This document shows, in pieces, positions 41,014 through 48,320 of a stretch of 64,000 bases of DNA. The notes under the pieces are model-generated. The model was not told the DNA's origin. It made no database searches and saw nothing but the letters and a program-made list of their open reading frames with translations. Location of the stretch: assembly GCF_963528755.1 (NCBI RefSeq), contig NZ_CAURXA010000004.1:186001-250000 (forward strand). The letters run 5' to 3'. Position 1 is the stretch's first letter, and every line of letters begins with the position of its first letter. Position numbers and translations under genes: made by a program. The DNA comes from Selenomonas sp963528755 (GTDB taxonomy: Bacteria; Bacillota; Negativicutes; Selenomonadales; Selenomonadaceae).

Positions 41014-42828
41014 ATGAAGGTCAAAGTATCAGACTATATCGCGGATTTTCTTGTCAAAAAAGGCATCACGCACGTATTCACCGTCGTTGGCGGCGGTGCT
41101 ATGCACCTCAACGATTCTCTCGGACACCACGAGAAGATTACGTCGATATACTGCCATCATGAGCAGGCGGCGGCGATGGCGGCGGAAGCCTATGCGCGCG
41201 TACATGGACGCATGGCGGCGCTCTGCGTGACGAGCGGGCCGGGCGCGATCAATGCCTTGAACGGCGTTGTGGGCGCTTATCAGGATTCGATTCCGCTGCT
41301 CGTGCTCTCGGGGCAGATGAAATCCTCTCTGACGGTGCGGGCGAGCGGTCTGCCGCTTCGCACGCTGGGCGGGCAGGAGTTCGACATCGTGTCAGCGCTT
41401 GATAATATGACGAAGTACGCGGAGATGATCACCGAGCCGCAGAAGATTCCCTTCGCGCTCGGAAAAGCGTATCACTTGGCGAAGAGCGGCCGCCCCGGTC
41501 CTTCGTGGCTCGATTTGCCGCTCGACATACAGGGGAGCTTCATCGACGACGACTTGCCGGGCTTCAAGACTCATGCGCAGGAGAAATATGCAGACGTCGA
41601 GAAGGCCGCGCATCATGTGCTGGAAAAGCTCAGAAGCGCCGAACGTCCCGTGTTCTACGCGGGCAACGGCATCCGCCTCGCAGGTGCGGCGCCGCTCGTC
41701 GAGGAACTGGCACAGCGCCTGTCAATGCCTGTCGTCACATGTTGGGACAGCATCGACCTCATCGCGACGGAGCATCCGTACTACTGCGGCAGGGGCGGTA
41801 CGATGGGTGATCGCGCGGGCAACTTCGCCGTGCAGAACAGCGACCTTCTGCTCTCGATCGGCAGTCGACTGAGCATCTACCAGGTCGGCTACGACGTGCG
41901 CCTTTGGGCGCGCGCGGCATATACGATCGTCAACGACATCGACCCCGCTGAATTGAAAAAGCCGACGATCCGCGTCGACTATCCCGTGTGTGCCGATGCG
42001 GCGGACTTCATGCGTGCGCTTCTGGCGGCGGCGAAGGAGGATGAGCCGAAGGAAAACGGGGCATGGCTCGCGCAGTGCCGCAGGTGGAAGAGCGAGTACC
42101 CCGTCGTGCGACCCGAGCAGAAGGAAGCGGCGGGCAAGACGAATGTCTATGCTTTCATGGATGCTTTGAGCCGCGCTCTGCCCGAGGGCAGCATCACGGT
42201 CGTCACCAACGGGTCTGCGAGCGTTGTCGGCAGCCAGTCGTACTTCATCAAGGAGGGCAGCCGCTTCCTCATGAACTGCGGCATCTCGTCGATGGGCTAC
42301 GGCCTGCCCGCTGCCGTCGGCGCAGCCGTCGCGAGCGGTGAGAGCGTCGTCTGCCTTGAGGGCGACGGCAGCATCATGATGAACCTGCAGGAATTGCAGA
42401 CCGTCGTCACGAATCGGCTGCCCGTCAAACTCTTCGTCATCAACAACAACGGCTATCATCAGATCCGCCAGACGCAGAAGAACGTCTTTGGCAATGCGCT
42501 CGTCGGCGTCGGCCCCGAGAGCGGCGATCTCGGCTTCCCGTCGTTTGAGCGAATCGCGCAGGCGTTCGAGATGCCCTACATCAAGATTTCTTCCAACGTG
42601 GAGCTGCACGAAAAAATCGCGCAGGCGCTCAGAGAACCAGGCTATGTGCTCACGGAAGTGTTCGTGACGGAAGAGCAGAAGTTCGAGCCGAAGTCCGCGA
42701 CGAAGCGGCTGCCCGATGGGCGGCTTACGAGTCCCCCGCTGGAAGATCTCGCGCCGTTTTTGCCGCGCGAGGAGCTGGCACGCAATATGTACATCCCGCT
42801 CATCGAGCCGGACGGAGGAAAAGCATGA
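41014..42828 (+). CDS. Acetolactate-synthase-like ThDP-dependent enzyme
   Basis: The 604-residue protein has the three-domain fold of the acetohydroxyacid synthase family. The N-terminal pyrimidine-binding domain contains the conserved glutamate region YCHHEQAAAMAAEAYARV and VTSGPGAINALNGV. A central domain follows, then the C-terminal diphosphate-binding domain with GDGSIMMNLQELQTVV and the closing INNNGY. Such enzymes form or break C-C bonds using a two-carbon unit from pyruvate or a similar 2-keto acid. In surface-sugar clusters a relative (YerE) attaches a two-carbon branch to a CDP-sugar. ILV synthesis is unlikely, given the context. Confidence 0.85.
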   Translation: MKVKVSDYIADFLVKKGITHVFTVVGGGAMHLNDSLGHHEKITSIYCHHEQAAAMAAEAYARVHGRMAALCVTSGPGAINALNGVVGAYQDSIPLLVLSGQMKSSLTVRASGLPLRTLGGQEFDIVSALDNMTKYAEMITEPQKIPFALGKAYHLAKSGRPGPSWLDLPLDIQGSFIDDDLPGFKTHAQEKYADVEKAAHHVLEKLRSAERPVFYAGNGIRLAGAAPLVEELAQRLSMPVVTCWDSIDLIATEHPYYCGRGGTMGDRAGNFAVQNSDLLLSIGSRLSIYQVGYDVRLWARAAYTIVNDIDPAELKKPTIRVDYPVCADAADFMRALLAAAKEDEPKENGAWLAQCRRWKSEYPVVRPEQKEAAGKTNVYAFMDALSRALPEGSITVVTNGSASVVGSQSYFIKEGSRFLMNCGISSMGYGLPAAVGAAVASGESVVCLEGDGSIMMNLQELQTVVTNRLPVKLFVINNNGYHQIRQTQKNVFGNALVGVGPESGDLGFPSFERIAQAFEMPYIKISSNVELHEKIAQALREPGYVLTEVFVTEEQKFEPKSATKRLPDGRLTSPPLEDLAPFLPREELARNMYIPLIEPDGGKA

Positions 42829-43301
42829 TCAACCTGCGACATACAGGCATCTACGTCAGGGACTTGGCGCGCATGGCGTCGTTTTACCGCGAGGTCTTCC
42901 ATATGCACGCGATATGCGAAAACGTTGAGCAGGGGGACGCGCTGCTTGCCGACCTCTTTGGGGCGGCGGGTGCGAGGGTTCGGATCACGAAGCTCATCAC
43001 GGAGCAGGGAAAGGCGAGCGGCGTCGGCGATATGCTGGAGCTTCTGGAAGTCATCGCTCCCGAAGGACGAGAAGAGAAGACGAACTTGCCGATCGAGGCG
43101 GGGTTGCACATCGCCTTCGGCGTGCGTGATATGGAAGCGACTCGCAGGGCGATTGCCGCGCATGGCGGCGCATGTGCGACGCGCGTGCACGATATGGGAA
43201 ACGGCAACCTTTGTTGCTTCTGCCGCGATCTCGAGGGGAATTGGCTGGAGCTGATCGCGCGGCGCGATGCGCAGGAAGAAGGCTTGAGTTCCAGCAGATG
43301 A
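42825..43301 (+). CDS. Glyoxalase-fold (VOC superfamily) protein
   Basis: The product has 158 residues with two beta-alpha-beta-beta-beta modules: HTGIYVRDLARMASFYREVF at the N-terminus, and HIAFGVRDMEATRRAI plus CFCRDLEGNWLELI in the second half. VOC proteins use a metal for isomerisation, epimerisation or ring cleavage. Likely metal ligands are His6, Glu in LLEVI, His in GLHIAF and Glu in NWLEL. ATG overlaps the previous gene by four bases. It probably acts on the same pathway as its neighbours; the reaction is unknown. Confidence 0.85.
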   Translation: MINLRHTGIYVRDLARMASFYREVFHMHAICENVEQGDALLADLFGAAGARVRITKLITEQGKASGVGDMLELLEVIAPEGREEKTNLPIEAGLHIAFGVRDMEATRRAIAAHGGACATRVHDMGNGNLCCFCRDLEGNWLELIARRDAQEEGLSSSR

Positions 43302-43344
43302 GCGGGATTCGTCTGCAGCGGGACATGGGAAAGGAGAGGGCGGC

Positions 43345-44418
43345 ATGAAGATCAAGTCGGCGTTCAAGGAATACAGCGTGGATTTTTGCAGGGATTTGTC
43401 CCTGCTGCGGGATTTGGCGGCGGCGAAGGATACGTTTTTTGTGCTCGACCGTACGGTTTACGAGATTTATAAAGACCGCCTGCCGGATTTGCCGAAGGAG
43501 CGATTCTTCCTGCTTGAAGCTATTGAAGAGAAGAAGGATATGGCGGCAATGCTCGCAATCTGTGAGCGCATGACGGAGATGAGCGCCAAGCGCAATTCGC
43601 ATCTCGTGTCCTTGGGCGGCGGCATCACGCAGGACGTCACGGGCTTTGTCGCCACGGCGCTCTATCGCGGCATTCGCTGGACGTTCTTTCCAACGACGCT
43701 CCTCGCCGCCTGCGACAGCTGCATCGGCGGCAAGTCGTCACTGAATTACAAGGGCTTCAAGAACCTTCTCGGCTCTTTCTATCCGCCCGACGAGATCTTC
43801 ATCTATCCCGAGTTTTTCCGGAGTCTCAGCCCGCGGGACTACTGCAGTGGATTAGGTGAAGTCGTGAAGTTCAACGTCATCGCGGGCGCGGCGGGCATCG
43901 ACGGCATGGAGCGCGATATGGAGGCGATTCTGGCGCACGATTACGAGAAGCTGCTGCAGTATGTGAGGACGTCGCTCGACTTCAAGCGCGGCTTCATCGA
44001 GGAGGACGAGTTTGACCGCGGCAAGAGGGTTCTGCTCAATTACGCGCACACCTTCGGACACGCCTTCGAGAGCGTCAGCTCCTATGAGATTCCGCATGGA
44101 TCTGCCGTTGCGCTCGGCATGATTACGGCGAATGCGGTATCGGTCAAGCGCGGTTTCATCGAAGAAGCGTATGCGGCGCGCATCGCGGCGCTCTGCATGA
44201 AGATCCTCGCGCACATCCCTTGGCGGGAGGAGTGGTTCGCGCCTGCGGGCATCATCGCCGCCATTCACAAGGATAAGAAACAGACGAGCGAGAGAATCAC
44301 GGCAGTGCTTTTGAACAAAGCGCATGAGCTCAGCGTCTATCGCGATGTTGAGGAAGAAGAAATCCGGCAGGCGCTTGCGTGTCTGCTGCAATATTGGAGG
44401 AATCATCGTGGAAAATGA
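43345..44418 (+). CDS. 3-dehydroquinate-synthase-like sugar phosphate cyclase
   Basis: The product has 357 residues. The NAD-binding motif (SLGGGITQDVTGFVA), the phosphate/substrate loop (PTTLLAACDSCIGGKSSLN) and the metal ligands (Glu in GLGEVVKF, His in YAHTFGHAFE and PHGSAVALGM) are all present. The family turns sugar phosphates into carbocycles: DHQS, 2-deoxy-scyllo-inosose synthase, aminoDHQS and valiolone synthases. No other shikimate gene is nearby and the gene sits in a sugar-modification operon, so I favour a dedicated cyclase over the housekeeping AroB. The subfamily cannot be decided by eye. Confidence 0.85.
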   Translation: MKIKSAFKEYSVDFCRDLSLLRDLAAAKDTFFVLDRTVYEIYKDRLPDLPKERFFLLEAIEEKKDMAAMLAICERMTEMSAKRNSHLVSLGGGITQDVTGFVATALYRGIRWTFFPTTLLAACDSCIGGKSSLNYKGFKNLLGSFYPPDEIFIYPEFFRSLSPRDYCSGLGEVVKFNVIAGAAGIDGMERDMEAILAHDYEKLLQYVRTSLDFKRGFIEEDEFDRGKRVLLNYAHTFGHAFESVSSYEIPHGSAVALGMITANAVSVKRGFIEEAYAARIAALCMKILAHIPWREEWFAPAGIIAAIHKDKKQTSERITAVLLNKAHELSVYRDVEEEEIRQALACLLQYWRNHRGK

Positions 44419-45493
44419 AGTTGTGCCTTTTTCCGAGGCGTATCAGAAGAATCGCCTGACACTGCGCGAGGTCGTGCCGCTCGCGGTACCTCTGTGCGTG
44501 TGCATCGAGCCGACGAACATCTGCAACTTCAAGTGCCTGATGTGCTGGCAGAGCACACAGGAATACACGAAGCACGGCGGTCCTTTCGGCAATATGACAG
44601 ACGAGCTTTTTGACAAGCTCTTGGAGGATATGAAGGGCTTCTGCCGCCATCAGGGCAAGAAGATCAAACTCATCAAGCTTTACTCGACAGGCGAGCCGCT
44701 TCTTCACAAGGGCGTCTGCCGTATGGTGAAGAAGATCAAGGAAGCCGATGTCTGTCACGAGATGGAGATCACGACGAATGCGTCTCTTCTGACGAAGGAA
44801 GTGGCGGAGGAACTCGTCGATCTTGGACTCGACTACCTGCGCGCTTCCATCTACTCCGTGCGCACGGATGGGCAGGCGCGCATCACGCAGTCGCGCGTCA
44901 CGCCGCACGAGATTCGCGAGAACATCGCCTACTTGAAGAAGTACCGCGACGAGAAGGGAGCGAAGAAGCCCTTCATCTGTGCGAAGATCATGGACACGCA
45001 CGGCGAGGAAAACGACGAGTTTTATCGCATGTACGAGGATGTGTCCGACGAGCAGCTGATTGACACACCGTGGATTTTGCCGAAGCTTGAGGAAAATGCC
45101 CTCGACCGACTCTACGGCAGCGAGGAAAAGGGCGAGGAAGCGCAGGCGGCGTACTTGGAGCAGGCGCTTTACAAGGAGCGCAAGGTCTGCCGCTACCCGT
45201 TCACGCACATGACGGTGCGCAGCAACGGTGACGTCGTCGTCTGCTGTACGGACTGGTCGCGCGACACCCTGGTCGGCAGCATCTGCGATAATACGCTGGA
45301 AGAGATCTGGAACTCGAAGAAGCTCTACGATTTTCGCTGTATGCAGCTGAAGACGAAGGGGGCGCACCATGCGCTCTGCGCGACGTGCGAAATTCCGCTG
45401 AAGGATACGAGCGAGGACAATCTCGACGATTTCCCTGTGGAGAAGCTCCATTATTGGGGGGAAGGCGATGGAAAGAAGAACGTTTCTAAATAG
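44408..45493 (+). CDS. Radical SAM/SPASM protein
   Basis: The product has 361 residues. The radical SAM cluster motif CNFKCLMC has cysteines at 39, 43 and 46. YSTGEPLLHKG corresponds to the GGE-like motif. A C-terminal SPASM-type cysteine region includes CRYPFTHMTVRSNGDVVVCC and CATCEI, which probably holds an auxiliary cluster. Such proteins dehydrogenate or epimerise sugars and cyclitols as well as peptides. GTG 44408 is chosen because GGAGG stands seven bases upstream, giving an 11-base overlap with the cyclase gene. A radical SAM dehydrogenase next to a cyclase recalls BtrN and BtrC of butirosin synthesis, but this is only an analogy. Confidence 0.85.
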   Translation: MENEVVPFSEAYQKNRLTLREVVPLAVPLCVCIEPTNICNFKCLMCWQSTQEYTKHGGPFGNMTDELFDKLLEDMKGFCRHQGKKIKLIKLYSTGEPLLHKGVCRMVKKIKEADVCHEMEITTNASLLTKEVAEELVDLGLDYLRASIYSVRTDGQARITQSRVTPHEIRENIAYLKKYRDEKGAKKPFICAKIMDTHGEENDEFYRMYEDVSDEQLIDTPWILPKLEENALDRLYGSEEKGEEAQAAYLEQALYKERKVCRYPFTHMTVRSNGDVVVCCTDWSRDTLVGSICDNTLEEIWNSKKLYDFRCMQLKTKGAHHALCATCEIPLKDTSEDNLDDFPVEKLHYWGEGDGKKNVSK

Positions 45494-46580
45494 CCCGGTG
45501 CTCAAAGAGGACATGCAGGACATCTACGCGCGTGGACTGGATTGGCAAAAGCTCAGGGGCAAGACCGTGCTGCTCACGGGCGCGACGGGAATGCTCGCGT
45601 CTTACGTCGCGTTCTTCCTCGTCTATCTGAACGAGGAACACGCGATGGGGATGCGGCTGCTCTTCCATGTGCGAAGCGAGGAAAAAGCGCGTGCACGTTT
45701 CGGTGAGTACGCGGATGCGCCATATATCTCGTTCGTGCAGCATGATCTTAGAGAGCCGTGGCAGATCGAAGGGGCGGTCGACTTCATCATCCACGCTGCA
45801 AGCCTCGCGAATCCTGCGTACTACAAGACGATGCCCGTCGAGGTCGCCGAGCCGAACGTGCTCGGCACATACCATCTGCTGCGCTTGGCAAGGGAGAAGG
45901 GGACGCAGTCCTTTCTCTTCTTCAGCAGCGGCGACGTCTACGGCAAGATGCAAGAGGGCGCGGGTGAGATTCACGAGGCGGACGTCGGTGCGGCAGATCC
46001 GCTCGATCTTTTGAGCTGCTACGGCGGCAGCAAGCGCATGGGCGAGACGTGGTGCCGGCTCTTCTCCGTCGAGTATGGCGTGAACGCGAAGATCGCACGC
46101 ATCGCGCACACATACGCGCCGACGATGGATATTGAGAGCGATCCGCGCGTCTTCTCCTCCTTCATGAAGTGCGTTGCGGCGGGCACGGACATCGTCATGC
46201 ACAGCGACGGCAGCGCATGCCGTCCCTTCTGCTACATCGCCGATGCTGTTTCGGCGTTCTTTCTCATCCTCTTCGAGGGCGCGGCGGGCGAGGCGTACAA
46301 CGTGTCGAACGACAGGGCGTTCTTGAGCATCCGCGAGTTTGCGGAAATCCTCGTGAAATTGCGTCCCGAACTGGGATTGAAGGTCATCGCGAAGGAACGG
46401 CCGAAGGGCGCGGCGTATCTGGAAAACAATTTCAACAAGGCGAACCGCCCCAGTGCCGACAAACTTCGCGAACTCGGCTGGCAATGCCGCTTCGACGCGG
46501 CGGCGGGATTCGCACGCGTCTGGCGATATCTGCGCGATGTGCAAACATCTTGCCAAGCGAGCGGAAAAAGGGTAGAATAA
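45468..46580 (+). CDS. NAD-dependent epimerase/dehydratase (extended SDR)
   Basis: The product has 370 residues. The Rossmann motif LLTGATGMLAS is at ~34-44. IIHAASLANP and SSGDVYG resemble nucleotide-sugar enzymes such as UDP-glucuronate decarboxylase or dTDP-glucose dehydratase. The catalytic YxxxK appears as CYGGSKRMGE. Other markers are RPFCYIADAV and AYNVSND. The gene overlaps the radical SAM gene by 26 bases. It is the last gene of the operon; its 3' end contains the promoter of the SCIFF gene. The likely substrate is a nucleotide-linked sugar. Confidence 0.88.
   Translation: MERRTFLNSPVLKEDMQDIYARGLDWQKLRGKTVLLTGATGMLASYVAFFLVYLNEEHAMGMRLLFHVRSEEKARARFGEYADAPYISFVQHDLREPWQIEGAVDFIIHAASLANPAYYKTMPVEVAEPNVLGTYHLLRLAREKGTQSFLFFSSGDVYGKMQEGAGEIHEADVGAADPLDLLSCYGGSKRMGETWCRLFSVEYGVNAKIARIAHTYAPTMDIESDPRVFSSFMKCVAAGTDIVMHSDGSACRPFCYIADAVSAFFLILFEGAAGEAYNVSNDRAFLSIREFAEILVKLRPELGLKVIAKERPKGAAYLENNFNKANRPSADKLRELGWQCRFDAAAGFARVWRYLRDVQTSCQASGKRVE
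46550..46578 (+). promoter_or_regulatory. Promoter of the SCIFF gene, inside the preceding gene
   Basis: TTGCCA at 46550-46555 and TAGAAT at 46573-46578 are separated by 17 bases, overlapping the last codons of the epimerase gene and 32 bases before the SCIFF start. AGAAGGGGG serves as ribosome-binding site. Confidence 0.7.
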
Positions 46581-46609
46581 GGGAAAGACGGCAAGAAGGG
46601 GGTCATACG

Positions 46610-46759
46610 ATGAAACACATCAAGACGGTCAACAAGCCGACGATGCAGAAGACGCTGAAGACGGGCGGCTGCGGTGAATGCCAGGCGTCGTGCCAGTCGG
46701 CATGCAAGACGTCCTGCACGGTGGGCAATCAGGTCTGTGAGAGCAGGAAGCAAGCGTGA
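46610..46759 (+). CDS. scfA: SCIFF ranthipeptide precursor (six cysteines in forty-five residues)
   Basis: This is a 49-residue peptide. The N-terminus MKHIKTVNKPTM and the core QSACKTSCTVGNQVCE match the widely conserved SCIFF family (TIGR03973 type). The six cysteines are at 21, 24, 28, 32, 36 and 43. SCIFF is a RiPP precursor. Its partner radical SAM enzyme links cysteine sulfur to side-chain carbons of threonine or other residues outside the alpha position (ranthipeptides). It is nearly universal in Clostridia; its biological role is debated, with quorum or stress signalling suggested. Start ATG is 10 bases after AGAAGGGGG. Confidence 0.95.
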   Translation: MKHIKTVNKPTMQKTLKTGGCGECQASCQSACKTSCTVGNQVCESRKQA

Positions 46760-46802
46760 AAAAAAGACCTCTTCCGTAAGGAAGAGGTCTTTTCTTCACG
46801 CT
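46754..46802 (+). terminator. Hairpin between the SCIFF gene and its maturase
   Basis: AAGACCTCTTCC (46764-46775) pairs perfectly with GGAAGAGGTCTT (46780-46791) around GTAA. Outer bases GCGTGAA and TTCACGC extend the stem, and T-rich DNA follows. It should end most transcripts after the peptide gene and let a minority run into the maturase gene. Confidence 0.85.
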
Positions 46803-46824
46803 TCGCCATATATCTGGAGGAATT

Positions 46825-48228
46825 ATGAAAGAAAGAATACATAAGTTCAAACAGGCGGACAGCTTTATCCTGCTTGATGTCAACAGCGGCGCCGTCCATG
46901 TCGTCGATGAGATGATCTACGACATCATGGACGTCTTCGACGGTGCGAACGATCGGGCGGTCGTCGATGCGCTCGGCGCGAAGTACCCGAGGGCGGAACT
47001 TTCCGAAGCACTTGAAGAGCTGCACGAACTGATGGCGCTCGGCGAGCTTTTCGCACCCGATATCGACGTGCCGCCGACGTTTTCCCAGAAGGGACTCGTG
47101 AAGTCGCTGTGCCTGATGGTCGCGCAGGACTGCAACCTGCGCTGCAAATATTGCTTCGGCGACGGCGGCAACTACGGCATGGAGCGTGCCGTCATGACGC
47201 CCGAGGTCGGATGTCGCGCCGTCGATTTTCTCATCGAAGGTTCAGGACCGCGCAAGCATTGCGAGATTGACTTCTTCGGCGGCGAGCCGCTCCTCAACAT
47301 GAAGACGATCAAGAAGGTGACGGAGCATATAAGAAAGCGCGAGAAGGAGACGGGTAAGATCTTCAAGCTCACGCTGACGACGAACGGCATGCTCTTGAAC
47401 GATGCGAACATCGCGTGGCTCAACGAGAACGATTTCTCGCTCGTGCTGTCGCTCGACGGGCGCAGGGAGACGAACGACGCCATGCGTCCCGACGTCGGCG
47501 GACACGGCACTTATGACCGTATCGTGGAAAACTTCCGAAGGTGTCTTGCGAGCCGCGCAGGCGGCGACTGGGACTATCGCGGCGTCTATACCTATCTTCG
47601 CGGCACCTACACGAAGCGCAATCTCGACTTCACCGAGGACGTGCTCTCGATGCACGATGCGGGATTCAATATCCTCTCGGTCGAGCCTGTCGTCTTGAAA
47701 GACAGCCCGCTCGCTCTCATGGAAGAAGATTTGCCGCGCATCCGCGAGGAGTACGACCGCCTCGCCGCCGCTTACATGGAGCGGCATCGCGCGGGCAGGG
47801 GATTCTTCTTCTTCCACTTCAACATGGACTTATCGAACGGCCCTTGCGTCGCCAAGCGCCTCTCGGGCTGCGGTGCGGGTCACGAATACTTCGCCGTCGC
47901 AGAAAACGGCGACCTCTACCCGTGCCATCAATTCGTCGGCAGGAAACGCTACAAGCTCGGCAGCATCTACGACGGAGTGACGGACGAGACATTGCCGCCG
48001 TACTTTCGCGAGTCGCACGTACTCAACAAGGAAAAATGCGCCGACTGCTGGGCACGCTTCTTCTGCAGCGGCGGCTGTCACGCCAACGCCGACCTATTCC
48101 ACGGCGATATAAGAAAGCCTTATGAAGTCGGCTGTGAGATTCAGAAAAAGCGCCTTGAATGTGCACTCTACGTGCAGGCGCTGCTGGCACTGGAGAAGGA
48201 AGAACAGGTGCAGGCGGCTGTTCTGTAG
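46825..48228 (+). CDS. scfB: SCIFF maturase, radical SAM thioether synthase
   Basis: The product has 467 residues. Residues 1 to ~85 form a PqqD/RRE-like peptide-binding domain. Residues ~95-320 form the radical SAM core with CNLRCKYC (cysteines 103, 107, 110) and FFGGEPLLN. The C-terminal SPASM domain has CGAGHEYFAVAENGDLYPCH and CADCWARFFCSGGCHA for two auxiliary iron-sulfur clusters. This is the typical six-cysteine maturase architecture, and it lies right behind the precursor gene. It should form sulfur-to-carbon thioether links in the SCIFF peptide. The start has CTGGAGGAATT before it. Confidence 0.95.
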   Translation: MKERIHKFKQADSFILLDVNSGAVHVVDEMIYDIMDVFDGANDRAVVDALGAKYPRAELSEALEELHELMALGELFAPDIDVPPTFSQKGLVKSLCLMVAQDCNLRCKYCFGDGGNYGMERAVMTPEVGCRAVDFLIEGSGPRKHCEIDFFGGEPLLNMKTIKKVTEHIRKREKETGKIFKLTLTTNGMLLNDANIAWLNENDFSLVLSLDGRRETNDAMRPDVGGHGTYDRIVENFRRCLASRAGGDWDYRGVYTYLRGTYTKRNLDFTEDVLSMHDAGFNILSVEPVVLKDSPLALMEEDLPRIREEYDRLAAAYMERHRAGRGFFFFHFNMDLSNGPCVAKRLSGCGAGHEYFAVAENGDLYPCHQFVGRKRYKLGSIYDGVTDETLPPYFRESHVLNKEKCADCWARFFCSGGCHANADLFHGDIRKPYEVGCEIQKKRLECALYVQALLALEKEEQVQAAVL

Positions 48229-48320
48229 GATGATTTCACTGACAGATGGAGGGGAATCTGCCTGCACAAGCGTCCGCGCTGCACGTGTTTGTGTCGCTCG
48301 TACATGAAAACGGAGGTGAG

